DNA of 64,000 bases from Acanthosepion lycidas (GCA_963932145.1 OZ010586.1:69523754-69587753); one strand, 5' to 3'. Counted from the stretch's first letter, positions 1-11,145 are shown. Program-made: numbers and translations. The notes: generated by a model from the sequence alone, not told the origin.

Positions 1-212
1 ACTTAGACAGCATATTATCGCCACTTACAATAGTGTCCAATGTATTTATAAGGATTGGAACATATCCATTAGTGTTCATAGGTACGTTATATAACAAAAA
101 TATAAGGTGAGGTAAATTTATTACGAGTAAAACTATTGATTAAAAAAAAGGATAAATTTTTAAATACCAAAATCATTGATTTAGTTTTTAAAAAATAAGG
201 AAGGGTAAATAT

Positions 213-291
213 TAGGTTGGTGCAAAAAGAAATATCGTTTTTTGACGTTAAAAAATACGTCAAAACACAATATTATTTTTGCACCAACCTA
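213..291. mobile_element. MITE-A copy 1 (palindromic mariner-type MITE)
   Basis: A 79 bp near-palindrome bounded by TA. The ends read TAGGTTGGTGCAAAAA and its complement, and the centre holds TTTTGACGTT / ACGTCAAAA. The arms are imperfect, so this is an older, internally shortened copy than those near 35.7 and 60.9 kb. There is no coding capacity. The class is inferred from the TA duplication and the mariner-type terminus. Confidence 0.85.
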
Positions 292-300
292 ATAACTTCA

Positions 301-604
301 TAGATTAATCATTTATTTCTGAATTTAGTGATATAGTAATTGTGAATTCAGTCTCTGGGTCGGCCAGTGTACTTGGCAAATGGAAATGAGCAAGCAATAA
401 TTGAGCAGTACTAAGAATAAGAAATAGATGTTATATGGCTAGTGGAATGAGAACAATCTACACCCATAGATTTAATAAAGGGTTTAGTTTTAAATTCTCT
501 GTAGGTTACCCAGATCAACATTCAAGGATGAAGGGCACAACAGCTGAAACATGATAAAAACAAAAAGAATTAAGTATTATTTATGTGCAGACAATAGTCT
601 GCAA
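301..604. other. AT-rich stretch, nothing recognised
   Basis: No ORF with coding character, RNA gene or clear repeat was recognised. Confidence 0.5.
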
Positions 605-606
605 GT

Positions 607-925
607 AAATTGCTATATAGGAATAAAGTGTCGCTGCCGACACTGGAGTTTGAACACAGATCACCAGAGAACAAACACAGGCAATCCCATTTTGAATCAG
701 TAGATTACGTGATGGCAAAGGAAATTTATAAATGGGAATTAGTGTGGTGCCTAAGTGATTACTATACAGATTACTATTATCGAGCAAGTACTATAGTGTG
801 AGAGTTATTTGAAGGCATCTGATGCCACCATTGTTCAACGGTATATTATAGTTGAATCTGTGATTACAAAGTCTCTACTACAACGAGCATTATGCTAGTG
901 ACAGCAAGGGTTTGTTGACATCACA
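607..925 (+). repeat. Dispersed repeat R1, copy 1
   Basis: This stretch is partly repeated in reverse complement at 7120-7452. Shared landmarks are TATAGGAATAAAGTGTC, GAGTTTGAACACAGATC and AAAGTCTCTACTACAAC. GTTTGAACAC resembles a degenerate tRNA B box, so a SINE origin is possible but unproven. Both copies are open in short frames only. Confidence 0.55.
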
Positions 926-2879
926 AAATAATGTAAATAAATTTATTTATGCTAAATTGATTTATTATAAACTTGTTGAGTGGTGTAAATTTTGAAATAC
1001 CAAAACCTTTGACAATTTGAAAATGTGAGGTATGTTGTTTCCAAGGTTAACACTAATGCCTTGATTTACTGTGGGTTACTGCACTTGGCTTTGCCAAAAA
1101 TATCATTGGGTGGCACTATTTAAGTCTACAAAGAGGCAAGCATATTCTGTTTTTCTTTTTTTCTCTTGTTTTCCAATGTAGTCAAACGTATATAAAGAAC
1201 TATACCAACTGAACTCTCACTCACACATACGTACACACATTTACACACATGTATCGCATGCACAGCAAGCATATTTTCATAGCTAATTTAGATGTCTTTT
1301 TCTGTCATTTCAATTGCATACAGATGCATATACTTTTGTCAGTGCATGAAAATAAATAACTCATGCTCACCCCAATGAACAAGCTAAAAACAAATTTTTT
1401 ATCTTTTGTTAATTTTACAAAATTTGTTCTAAGTACCTCAAATATCATCCCCACTTACAAAAGGCAAATAGCTCCCTGATTTTTAGTAATTTTTAATTCT
1501 GAGTGTTGGAGTTGTTGCAAGGCAAGATAAGCAAATTTTGATTTTTTTGAAATTTATAATCGCAAGAGTGCCAAAAAATGATAAAAAATATTATTATTTC
1601 TTGGGATGAATTAATATTTGTGATAAGTAATTTTACATTATTTTGGGTGAATTAGCAAAAGATCCCTTTTCTTTTCAGACTGCTAAAAGAATCTTTGGGA
1701 TAGTATATTTTTACTGTTTTACACGTCTATATTTTTTCCTACAAGCAAATAAGTATTTCACCACAAAAATGCACTGAACTTTACAAAAATCCTTTTCAGG
1801 ATTTCATTTTACCTCATCAAATTGCCGATATTTTATGATATAATTATTTTACATTCTTAAAATAGTCTTCCTGAGAAATTTCCGTTACATTTTTACTTAG
1901 TATGGAAAAAAAAAGTATTTTCTTATTTAGCCAGAGGCTTTGGCCAACCAAATATAGACAATTGAAGATTTAAAAACTTAATCTTAATTAAAATCTTTGT
2001 TTCTCATTAATAATAAATGTTAATTGTACTTTTTATATTATCTATAATTTTAAAATCTGAACCAACAGCATTATTTCTTTATAATTTAATGTTAATAAAC
2101 CTTAATTATCCCATTTTCTACTGCAATTAACAGCGACAGTATTTAACTATAGAATGAAAATAAGTGTACATAATGTAAGGGAGAGCACTCCGTCTTTTAC
2201 TAAATATCGCTTTTCCGTTCATTGAAAGATTATTATAATTGCGAGACTGGCAGCTAAATGAACGGATCAGTGATTAAAAGTTTAATTTTAATTTTTCAAA
2301 TCTTGTTTTCGATAATCTGGTCTGGAGTTTGAAATATATTTTTTCATCCTTGCATCTATGTAATACAGAGAGAGAAAACAATTTCACTGGAAAAGAAAAT
2401 AGAAATTCTGCCCCCAAAATATCCAGCTGTTTTCAATATATTAGGAATTTGTTGTACAGCCTTGATGTAACTTTTTGATTAACCTAAAGGGACCTTACTA
2501 AGCTTGCATATATAGACACTCTCTTGTATCATTATTCAGTCAATAGTGAGAGACAAATCAGTTGATATATTGTGTTACTATCACATTCATCATAACAATG
2601 CCCCTACCAATTCTTCATGTCTTGTGCAGAGGTTTGGGGGGCAAATCTTGTCACATTTAAGTTTGCTTACTGCATATGGGTACACCTGTAAAACCCTTAA
2701 TGACCAGAGCTTAGCAGCTGATTTCTCATCTGAAAAAAAAAAGGGAAAAACTGTCTGTTCTCATTCAATACCTCAAAGACCAAACTAGTGAACTTCTATC
2801 ATCACCAATAAGACCCAGAACTTTCACCAATTGTGATAAATGGATGTTTTCTCAGGGAGACCCTGTTCCTCAACTGCTC
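926..2879. other. AT-rich stretch without recognised genes
   Basis: Mostly low-complexity AT-rich DNA. The 80-codon frame at 2546-2788 shows no family resemblance. Its proximity to the LINE-B copy downstream leaves open that 2500-2880 is decayed 5' LINE sequence. Confidence 0.4.
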
Positions 2880-3895
2880 AAGTAGAACTCATGCATATGG
2901 TCCTTTGTTAAAGATGCTAAGAAAACAGTCTTTTCCCTGTACCGCTCCAGCAAGTACTTGGCTGTCTCGGCTAACCTCTACTTTTATTAAGTTGGTGCAA
3001 AAAAAATAATGACGTAATCATGTCGTTTTTTGACGTTAAAAAATACGTCAAAAAACGACATTATTACGTCATTATTTTTGCACCAAACTAATACAAGAGC
3101 CAGATCAGACCAAAAATTGAATACTGCTGCCATATATGGACAGGAGCTGCACAGTCTTCACTTTCCAGTCTTGACAGAGTTCAAAAGTACCTCTGTCCTT
3201 GTTGGTAAGAATTTTTTTTCCATACTGAAACCCCTTTCTCACAGACAACATATCACAAGCTTCTCGCTGTACTATCACCATCTTTATGGAGAGTGTTCAG
3301 ATGAACTACGCTTTTTAGTTCCACCAATCCTAACCTTCACAGCTAAAACCTGCCATGCCACACACATTGTAGTGAACCGCCCTCATTTCCTTCATATTGA
3401 TATTGGTGAGATGTTTGTTCCACTTGAGTAGCTTCTTCCCACAAACAGCTGCCTGGTGGAACCAACTCCCAAATCAATACAATCTTAACCTATTCAAGTT
3501 TAGGTTTAACCTTATCTTCCCCACATATCTGTATAAGCCTTGTAACCCTCTACGAGTTGTTCTTGGGCTTTGTGCAGGGTGAACACTACTGTAAAAAAAA
3601 ATTTCTGGCTTTTTCTGAAGTTAAACTTGTCAATGAAATTGGGGAGATTTGTGAACTTCTTACTTATGGAGCTCTCTTCCAGCCTCTTGCTTTCTAATCA
3701 ACTTTGATCTTCAAAAATTTAAATGCAATGTCAATTGTCATCTTCTGTCTCTGTAATTCCTGTTCTTTTATTGTCCCCTCTCCTTAATAATGTTTTTTTT
3801 TTTTTTTTTTCTCAGATTCTTTCACACTCAGTAACCCCTTACGTCTTAGTGACTTTATCACCTTGCTTGGAGTGAAATGATTTTTAAAAAAAGTA
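2880..3895 (+). pseudogene. LINE-B reverse-transcriptase 3' part, degenerate, carrying a MITE-A insertion
   Basis: This is a broken 3' portion of a non-LTR retrotransposon. Readable pieces across frames include KDAKKTVFSLYRSSKYL, RPKIEYCCHIWTGAAQSS, SLSLYY-type and SFFPQTAAWWNQLP motifs, all typical of the region after the RT palm in Jockey/CR1-like elements. The 3' end reads TTGCTTGGAGTGAAATGATT, as in four other copies here. The coding frame is interrupted at 2988-3090 by MITE-A and by several frameshifts and stops, so it is dead. The exact clade cannot be fixed by eye. Confidence 0.75.
2988..3090. mobile_element. MITE-A copy 2, inserted in LINE-B
   Basis: A 103 bp palindrome with TA at both ends. 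The left end is TAAGTTGGTGC instead of TAGGTTGGTGC. The arms contain AATGACGTAAT and GTCGTTTTTTGACG. It splits the LINE-B frame between the KYLAVSANLYFY and RPKIEYCC segments, which shows that the MITE moved after this LINE-B copy had landed. Confidence 0.9.
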
Positions 3896-3959
3896 TTTGA
3901 TAAGGAAAGACAAACTGTTTTGAAATTATTACTTTGACAGTGACTTAACTAGGCTATTT

Positions 3960-4490
3960 TTATATAAAAGGCAAATTGGAATAGTAAAAGATGTATACCA
4001 AAAGCTAAACAAAGTATTAAGAAACAGGAAAATTTAGAAACAAAAAAAAGAGTACTAAACTGCTATGTAGTACAAATACTGAGTACTGGACAATTTCCAC
4101 AGATGAAGAGGAGACTCGAGGCAACTGAGATGAGCTTTTACAGAATCATACTGAGATTGCTATGGATGGATCATGAAAGCAACAAGGATTTTTGAAGGAA
4201 AATGAGATAAAAAAAGGACACTTGTATATAGAATCATAAAATAAGCAGTTGAAATTTCTGAGACACACAGTGAGGAAAGAGAGCTTGGAGAATTTGCCAC
4301 TCGTGTGATATTGATGGCAAGAATGGCAGGTGGAAACAGTGACTAACCTAATTAAGGAATTTTGTATAAATGGATGACAAAACATGGAATTGGAGGTATA
4401 GTAAGGGGACAAATATTACTTAAAGCTACAAAAGATAGGAAACTGTGGAGTGCCATGATTGTCTACATCTTGAAAGGACATTACATATAA
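3960..4490 (+). pseudogene. LINE-A reverse-transcriptase C-terminal fragment
   Basis: A degenerate copy of the LINE-A 3' region. The order of remnants is KLNKVLRNRKI, then ECWTISTDEEETRG in shifted frames, then QLKFLRHTVRKESLENL, then KDRKLWSAMIVYILKGH, followed by a tail of AAAAGAATAATAATTG. It has many stops and frameshifts. The intact form of this region ends an endonuclease/reverse-transcriptase polyprotein. Confidence 0.75.
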
Positions 4491-4682
4491 AAGAATAATA
4501 ATTGTATGCTTTCTATACAAAGCTCATATCTTCAATGTTATCAATCTGTTATTATAACTTTCTTTAATTTTTCTCACATGTCAAATATTTCTGTACAAAG
4601 TAATTTTATTTTGTGTATTATTTTTGGTGGAGTTGGACAGTTGGCACCATGATCATTTTTTTTCCAATTTTTTGTTTCATAT

Positions 4683-5029
4683 TACTATAGATCTGTCTGT
4701 ATCTCTGAGATGAGGTATTATGATTATTTACATTATTCAGACTGTTATCTTCATTTTCATTGCCATATTCACAACATTTCGGCCATTATACACTTCGGCC
4801 TTCTTCAATTTCGAAACCCTTTATTTCGTCCACCGGGGTAGATTGTTCTAGTTCCACATGCTATGCCTCTTCCGTATGTTTCAGTTATTTCCCTTTAACT
4901 CAATTCTACAATTTTTTTGGTTCACCACTGCTGTAGCCTGGTATTGAACTCACAACTCTTTGGATCAAAACATTGTGAATATGGCAATGAAAATGAGGAT
5001 AATAGTCAGAATAATGTAAATACTATAGA
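4683..5029 (-). mobile_element. SINE-Z foldback copy with 9 bp target-site duplication
   Basis: A 329 bp insert lies between two copies of TACTATAGA (4683-4691 and 5021-5029). The two ends are inverted repeats of about 55 bp (left from ATTTACATTATTCAGACTG, right ending CAGAATAATGTAAAT). The left arm continues into a minus-strand SINE-Z body with a degenerate B-box-like GAGTTCAATACC. The right arm is only the tail half. The GGCCGAA-type segment of the tail is degenerate here. Confidence 0.8.
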
Positions 5030-5147
5030 AGAATTTCCAAAGAATTAATGGATTTATTTTTAATCCGACATTTTTATTACTTCAAACATTATTATAAAGG
5101 ATACTCGTATTGGAAATGGATGCCTCATTTTTATTTTTAACTAGCAG

Positions 5148-5867
5148 CATGGCCCGGCGTTGCCCGTGCTTGATTAAAAAATCGTATGACTCATACAGCA
5201 ATCACTATCACTTGACTTAAAATATTTTTGCCCTTCCTTGCCTTTAAAGGAGTGACTTTGCCGTGCTGATGTTGCTACATACCTTACTTCTTGCCTATCT
5301 CACACTGCAAATTTTTTCTAAGCTCTATACTAAACATTAAATCTGTTATGAAAAAGAACTAAACAAAATGAACACAAAACTATCAGCTTTAAAAAAGGAC
5401 TCGTAACTGGAAAAACCAAATGAAAAAAGAATGTTAACAACAAATACTTTTTCACACCCAAACCCAGTTCTGTGGAATCAGAATCAACGTTGAGTTTAAG
5501 CAAGCGAATGAGCCAATTGGAGTAAAGTGCCATGCAGATATAAATTTTTCCCACTTCTGACGAATGCAGCTATCAATTTTTTTTTTTTGTATGCTAGCAT
5601 GCTAGTTAACAGTCAGCTGTTGGCTCTCACGCTGGCCAATAGAATCTTCCTGCCTATTCATGGCAGCCAGCTATAGGCTCTCACTCTGGCCAGTAGAAAA
5701 TGGCCGCAAACTACATGAAAACTGACGTAGAAGCATGAAAAAATCGATTATTTCCACTATCGATGGGAGTTGGGAAATGCAAAGTCAGTCTTGGCCTTCT
5801 CACTAACTTTGAGAATGTGCATGTCAATTTTGGTGCAAATCCATCAAATTGCGGCCGTGCATTCGTT

Positions 5868-5898
<31 letters not shown>

Positions 5899-5935
5899 CA
5901 TCCTGACTTTTATAGATAGTGATTTAAACTGTATA
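5148..5935 (+). repeat. Degenerate interspersed element starting ACTAGCAGCATGGCCCGG and ending in (AC)n
   Basis: It opens with a GGCCCGGCGTTGCCCG block and ends with TTGGTGCAAATCCATC, an (AC)n run (5868-5895) and TTTTATAGATAGTGA. This head and tail arrangement is seen in widely dispersed invertebrate retroelement fragments, probably RTE-like. No coding frame survives. The GCTGGCCA(A/G)TAGAA motif occurs twice inside (near 5632 and 5687), a short internal duplication. Confidence 0.5.
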
Positions 5936-5963
5936 GTAAGTCTATTGGCCTGTGCACATGATA

Positions 5964-6057
5964 AAATCCCAATAAAGAAAATGTGTCCCCCAGTAGGAAT
6001 CAAAGGGGTATGCAGGTTTGATCCCAGTTGGAGAGCACATTTTCTTTATTAAGATTT
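5964..6057. repeat. 94 bp imperfect hairpin
   Basis: The left arm AATAAAGAAAATGTG and the right arm CACATTTTCTTTATT enclose a second inner pair, GGAATCAAA and TTTGATCCC. It is probably a tiny MITE or foldback. There is no clear target-site duplication. Confidence 0.6.
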
Positions 6058-6364
6058 CTCAAGTGAGCAGGTTGATAGACATAATACACATTGTTTCAAG
6101 TGAAATTAAAAAATTGGGTGTCTTTTTCAAATACAAGTATCCATTATAATAATGTATAAAGTGATAAATATTACTATAGATTAGCCAATCTAGATTATGA
6201 ATATATTTTTTTTTTAATTTTACAAAAGATATTAGTGAAGTTCAGTTTGCTATGTAAATTCATTGCAAATTGAACCCCCCCTCCAATGGAAGCTAAAACA
6301 AATAATGCTCATATGACTGATTTCTTAAAATGTAAGATAATAAAATTTCTTTCTAAATTTATAA

Positions 6365-6985
6365 ATCAGAGATGCTAAGATCAAACACATACAACAATTT
6401 AAATATCTGCAAAGTGTTTTGACAGAGGACGGAAAGTGCAACATGGAAATCCAGAGTAACATTGGGGTATCGAAAGATGCCTTCCAAAACCTAAGCATAG
6501 TATTAAGAAACAGAAAAATTTTGTTAGCAACAAAGAAAAGACTACTGAACTTTTATGGAATATCAGACCTCTGCTATAGCACTGAATGCTGGAAAATCAC
6601 CTTATAGATGAAGAGACTTCAAAGAACAGAAATGTGGTCCTACAGAAAGATGCTGATAATACCATGGACAGAAACATTTGAGCAATAATGAAGTTTTATA
6701 GAAAAATGAAAAAAAAAAAGCATTTATACTTAGATTCAGAAAAAGGCATCTGTTATTTCTAGGCCACACAATGCGGAAAGAAGGCTTGGAAAATTTGATA
6801 CTCACAAAAAAAAAATGCATAACTTACTTAGCAATCTTGAATAAATAGATAGCAGATCAAGGATTAGGAGAGACAGCAAAAAGGCAAAATTTACTAAGAG
6901 CTACAAAGGAGAGGAAATTGTGGAGAGCCATGATCACCAATGTCCTGAAGGAACACAGCACACAGAAGAAGATGAAAAATATCTG
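6365..6985 (+). pseudogene. LINE-A reverse-transcriptase 3' fragment
   Basis: The first half keeps a readable frame with VLTEDGKCNMEI, SKDAFQNLSIVLRNRKI and TKKRLLNFYGIS. It then stops at 6605-6607, where intact copies read through into the MKR...EMWxYRRMLRIPWT segment. The rest (6608-6985) keeps recognisable words (FLGHTMRKEGLENLIL, ATKERKLWRAMI) in shifting frames and ends in a GAAGAAGATGAAA tail. Non-functional. Confidence 0.8.
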
Positions 6986-7119
6986 ATGATACCCATGCAT
7001 CTTTGGCTATCCTAATGCATCTTCAGATTTTAGTGTCACACTTTCCTCCCTTTGTTAGGAGACTTTCAAGACATTTCATTTTTTGATGTCAATGAACACT
7101 CGTTGCTACTTTTGTAATG

Positions 7120-7452
7120 TCAATGAATACTTGTTATCTCTTTTGTAATGCTTGTTGTAGTAGAGACTTTGTAGTCGCAAATGCAACCATAGTAATGCCG
7201 TTGAACAATACTGGTATCGAACATCTTCGAATAACACTTGCACTTTGCACTAATAGTACTTGCTTGATAATACTCACTCATAAAGTAAGCACCAAATAGT
7301 GATCCGAAATTGTAATCCATATAGTGATCGGTATAGAAAAATAGTATAGTGAATAGTGATCCGTATGGTAATAGAGATAGAAGATAATGTAGAAAGAGAG
7401 ATCTGTGTTCAAACTCTAGTGTCAGCAGTGACACTTTATTCCTATATAATAT
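7120..7452 (-). repeat. Dispersed repeat R1, copy 2
   Basis: The reverse-complement relative of 607-925. It contains TAGTGATCCGTAT-like imperfect internal repeats and ends CACTTTATTCCTATATA on this strand. Confidence 0.5.
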
Positions 7453-7834
7453 TTAAATTTTTTTACTTGTTTGATTTTGGTATGTCCAATTTGCAATTTG
7501 TGGTTTGTGCTCATCCTTTTGCTAACAACAATACATTCTGACTTCTTGCAGTTGACGTTTATAGAGGAATCAATTTGCATAGCAAACTACACCCCCCCCA
7601 CCTATTACCTTTTACTAAATTTAATAAAAATAAAAAAAACAATACTTGTCATCTGGAGAGAGTAATCTATAGTAATATGAAAAAAATATTTGAAAAATGA
7701 AAGATTATTTCTGGTTCCATTGTCTGTTGTCCACCTCCATCTTTCTTTTTTTTTTAATGCTGATACTTTGCTTCCTGTTTATACATTCAGATGCATTTAA
7801 ATGATATCTCTATGAATTCAATCTTTTCCTATAG

Positions 7835-7946
7835 GTTTTCGTTAACCACATTGCTTCAAAGATGTACTATACAGTGGGCATTACTTCAAATTTCACTGTC
7901 AAGGGTGTATCTGGCAATAAGATATTATTAAAAAAGACACAGAACA
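7835..7946 (+). CDS. Fasciclin (FAS1) domain gene, penultimate exon
   Basis: A 112 bp exon encoding 37 residues plus one base. It begins VFVNHIASKMYYTVG and ends SGNKILLKKTQN. This matches the middle of a FAS1 domain, where families read L-x-HVVPGKxY-x-G, then a strand pair and a GGKL-type turn. FAS1 domains are extracellular adhesion modules in fasciclin, TGFBI/periostin and related secreted or membrane proteins. The acceptor is CTATAG just before 7835, preceded by a pyrimidine-rich stretch. The donor is A|GTAAGT at 7946/7947. The exon ends in phase 1, which fits the next exon. The upstream exon coding the first half of the domain was not found in 1-7834 and may lie outside the window. Family call firm; gene identity unknown. 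Confidence 0.82.
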
Positions 7947-8014
7947 GTAAGTATAAAAATAACAATGAATATATATTTTTAAGTTTTTGTTATGTGACAT
8001 TTTTTCTTCTTTAT

Positions 8015-8445
8015 AGCAGTGAATGTTAGACAATTTCCTCAAAGATGAAGAAGAGACTCAAGGCAAGAGAGATGTGGTTCTACAGAAGGATGCTGAGGAT
8101 ATCATGGACCGAGCGTGTGAGCAACGATGAGGTCTTAGAGAGGTTGCAAACAAGGAGAAAGCTTATACTTAACATCAGAAAAAAGCAGCTGAAGTTTCTG
8201 GGACACATAATGAGGAAGGAGGGCATGGAGAATCTGATACTCACTGATCGAATAGAGTGAAAGAGAGACAAGGGAAAGCAGTGCGTGACATACCTGCCGA
8301 GCATGAGCAGGTGGATGGCAGAACATGGTCTGGGGCAGGAAGCAGAGGAAAGGAACTTACTGAGAGCTGCAAGGGATAGAGGGAGGTGGAGAGCCATGAT
8401 CACCTATGCCCTGAAAGGACATGGTACATAAAAAGAAAAGGAACA
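8015..8445 (+). pseudogene. LINE-A C-terminal fragment within the FAS1 intron, best preserved copy
   Basis: A 71-codon open stretch (8045-8260) contains MKKRLKAREMWFYRR, MLRISWTERVSNDEVLE and FLGHIMRKEGMENLIL. It ends at a TGA where other copies read GGA (IEGKR context), so one base change accounts for the stop. Beyond it the frame continues in register to RWRAMITYALKGHGT and a stop at the natural position, followed by AAAAGAAAAGGAAC. It is 5' truncated, as most LINE copies are, and lies sense to the host gene. Confidence 0.85.
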
Positions 8446-8820
8446 CATTATAATTTTTTTTTTCATATTTCATTATCTAGCTTCATCAAAAATTTAATTT
8501 TAAAATCTAAAATATTTCTCCAAATCATTCCACTTTCAAAATTTCTGATGAAACTAAATTGTTAAACATTTAAAATTTATAAAGATTTTCCTATTTGTTC
8601 CTTATTTAATCATTCTGTCAGATTCTTAATTCTCTCTGGAGCTGTAAATTTTCTTATTATCTTTTTAATTTTCCATAATTTTAAATTATCCAAACATATT
8701 TTTTCAACACCTGTTCCAGGTGTCTGAATAATCAAATATGTACTGTATTATCTACAAATTCATATACTTGTAAGTCATATATTTTGCAGACAATGTCAAC
8801 CAGAAGTAACAACAAAGTAA

Positions 8821-8852
8821 ATATATTTCTCAGTACATGTATATGTACTGAG

Positions 8853-8914
<62 letters not shown>
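8821..8914. repeat. Palindrome running into an (AT)n tract
   Basis: Perfect 18 bp arms (8821-8838 and 8843-8860, with TTTCTCAGTACAT and its complement) around a 4 bp loop. The right arm merges into about 55 bp of pure (AT)n. Confidence 0.85.
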
Positions 8915-8916
<2 letters not shown>

Positions 8917-8934
8917 TCGTCTATGTGATGTGTC

Positions 8935-9165
8935 TGTCAGGATGATTATCATCCTCCTGGGTATGACAGTAAACTACATCTGGAAGCAAGGAGATTGGAG
9001 GTTTTGATTACTGTTCTTCCCAGCTCCAGCCTGAGCTGGAGTGGTAGCACTTGTTAGGGTCCCAGCTATGGGTAAATAGTGAACCCCAAAACACTATGAA
9101 AGTATAAAAATACATTTTTATAGTAAAAATACCAGCAATATATTTTTGTATAAAAAATTACAAAT
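8935..9165 (+). mobile_element. SINE-X, 5' part
   Basis: It shares with 13456-13868 and the reverse of 50550-51013 the order CCTGGGTATGAC, AGATTGGAGGT, CAGC(C/T)TGAGCTGG, GTGGTAGCACTTGTTAGGGTCC and AGCTATGGGTAAATAGT, followed by an AT-rich spacer. The conserved tail block GGCATTAAATAACC is missing here. A pol III promoter was not identified, so SINE is a working name. Confidence 0.65.
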
Positions 9166-9318
9166 GATACATAATTTTAGCAAAATGACCACCAATTCAC
9201 TGTGCCAGAAGTTAGGAAACGGCATACTGTACTGCTGGGCATTCCCACTGGAAGCTTCAATATGAGCATTTGAGAGTTGAATAAGTCTAATTGTAATTAC
9301 GAAGATATGACAGCTTGG

Positions 9319-9768
9319 AAAACTCATTCTAATCGTTCTGATGAGAAAAAAACTCCTGAATTTATTGGTGAGGGCCTCAGGCTCAACATGGAGGCCTACA
9401 TCAAGTGCCTTGAGAGGGTAGTGCTGCCCTCAGTCAAGAGGGTGGTTGCTGGAGGACTTTATGTTTGGCAACATACCACACAAGCAAGAGAACCCAGTCA
9501 TAGCTGTCAGACAATTTCTGCGACCACATTATCCCTTACATCTGGCCATCTAACTCCCCAAACTGCAACCCCCATGATTATTACGTGTGGGCTGCAGCTG
9601 AGAAAGTGACCATCAAAACTTATTGTAACACCAAGGATGAACTGAAGGCAAAGATTATGGCAGCATTCACTAACTTAAACAAGGAAACTGTCTAGAAGAG
9701 TTGGAGAAGATTCTGAAGTCAACTGGAGGCTGTGGTTGAAGCCAATGGCAATTTTATTGAATAAATTT
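9319..9768 (+). pseudogene. Mariner transposase, C-terminal catalytic part, frameshifted
   Basis: The frame at 9277-9609 carries FIGEGLRLNMEAYIKCLE and VVAGGLYVWQ, matching the mariner segment F-x-GLRLN-x-x-Y...GRPYVFQQD. After about 9510 the true frame shifts and reads HIIPYIWPSNSPNCNP, HDYYVW and VVEANGNFIE, then a stop. The HDYYVW aspartate would be the last catalytic acid of a DD34D triad. DNA-cleaving transposase relic; no terminal inverted repeat was found next to it. Confidence 0.8.
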
Positions 9769-9882
9769 ACTCTTTAGTATTTCAAAATATTTTTTCGTAA
9801 TTTTGGTAAATATTTCTGTTAAAATGAGATGTCAAGGTTGTTTTCATTTTTATGTAATTTAGAAGACAATTTATCAATTGCA

Positions 9883-9886
<4 letters not shown>

Positions 9887-9952
<66 letters not shown>
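9887..9952. repeat. (AT)n followed by (GT)n
   Basis: About 48 bp of (AT) run into TGTGTG, directly abutting the left end of the inverted-repeat element that starts near 9956. Confidence 0.95.
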
Positions 9953-9955
9953 TTA

Positions 9956-10680
9956 TGATAAAATAAAGAACAAGTAGGAAATGTGTCTCAATCTAAGAGT
10001 ATTGGTATGTTACGTTTTTTAGTTAGTTCTTATTGGTCAGACACAGGTCATGTGTATTAATGCAATAGATAATATATAAATGTGTGAGAAACATTTTGGA
10101 TGTTAAAGTGTAAGAGTGTGTATGCAAAGAAACGCTTGTTTGTCTAGGTGCCTGAGAAATGATTTAACGATAAATCCAAACAAAAGACTATCACAATATC
10201 TTGCTGCATTTCACTGACCCACACAGAGGTGGCAACCACAGACATTCCACACACACACACACACATGTACACATACATGAGGATAGAAAAATTCAACCAA
10301 ATACAAAATTATTCTAAAATTTCACTACATTTTATCGAAAACCATGAGGGTGACAGCTATAGACATTCCTCACATTCACATTTATACACTTACAGGAATT
10401 AACATACATCTAGACAAACAAGCCTTTCTTTACATACACACTCTTACACTATCACACACTTTAATGTCCAAAATGCTCCTCATACATATTTATATATTAT
10501 CTATTGTGTTAATAGACAAGACACGTGTCTGACCAATGAGAATGAACCAAAAATCATAACATAATATTATTCTGTCTCTTTGCCTTTTTTATTTCTATCT
10601 TGATCAGTGACGAAACATCAACAAAGTTGAAACATGTTAGATTGAGATACATTACCTACTTGTTCTTTATTTTATCATCT
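9956..10680. mobile_element. Long inverted-repeat element with degenerate ribozyme core
   Basis: Both ends are inverted copies (left GATAAAATAAAGAACAAGTAG, right the complement, with TTAGATTGAGA inside). The similarity extends inward about 190 bp through TTGTTTGTCTAG, ACACTCTTACAC and CTGTGTCTGACCAAT(A/G)AGAA. The arms flank a spacer (about 10150-10390) that holds its own direct repeat (AT)TTCACT...ACAGACATTCC. The right arm carries GTGACGA...GTTGAAACATGT, a decayed hammerhead-like core that is lost in the left arm. No ORF. Confidence 0.75.
10600..10648 (+). ncRNA. Degenerate hammerhead-ribozyme-like core
   Basis: The core is GTGACGA (first base of CTGANGA lost), then AAC...GTT as stem II, GAA, AC-AT-GT as stem III and T. 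The C3-to-G change predicts no activity. It aligns with the better core at 11665-11708. Confidence 0.4.
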
Positions 10681-10732
10681 TGTTGGATTTCTGCCCATAT
10701 CTGATCTACATTTGATCTTCAACTTATATATA

Positions 10733-11145
10733 TATGGTGGACTCTCCCATCGTATTTAACATATGAGGGTCAAGTAGCTCAGTTCCTAGGAACCGACAGC
10801 CAGATACCACCACATATGATTTGATTATAGTGGTGAAGGCTTTGTGTAGAACCAACCACACTTTTAGAAGGGTTGAATACAGAGACCTGCTGCAGAACAT
10901 GCCACAAGGTCCCCAAACAACCCTCAGCAGGTTTTGAATTTTCCTTCTCCTAGACCAGTTGCCATCCAAGGCTATAGAACCCAGACTGTCCTGCTATTTA
11001 CTCATAACTGGAGGGAGAAGAAGAGAATTAATACCTTTCCCAAGGGTATTAGCCTCTAAGTGAATGTAATGGATTTGACTGGAATTTGAACTCAGCTCTT
11101 GTGATTCCTCAGTCCAAGCCACTATCTACTATTCCACCTACCTCC
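10733..11145 (-). mobile_element. SINE-Y, near full length
   Basis: Read on the minus strand, the head has an A-box-like AGTAGATAGTGGCTTGG and a B-box-like GAGTTCAAATTCCAG, both of tRNA type. The body contains CCCTTGGGAAAGG, TTCTATAGCCTTGGATGGC and AACCTGCTGAGGG. It lies between two microsatellites: 5' of the head is (TA)n(GA)n (11144-11218) and 3' of the tail is a short (AT)n (10722-10735). The same arrangement recurs at 61434-62112. tRNA-derived pol III retroelement, spread by LINE machinery. Confidence 0.75.

Noticed and set aside
2546..2788. 80-codon frame as a small gene
   Set aside because: No homology recognised, no splice or promoter support, contains an A-run.
3030..3431. 133-codon frame taken as a gene
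   Set aside because: It starts inside MITE-A and runs through decayed LINE-B sequence in the wrong frame for part of its length.
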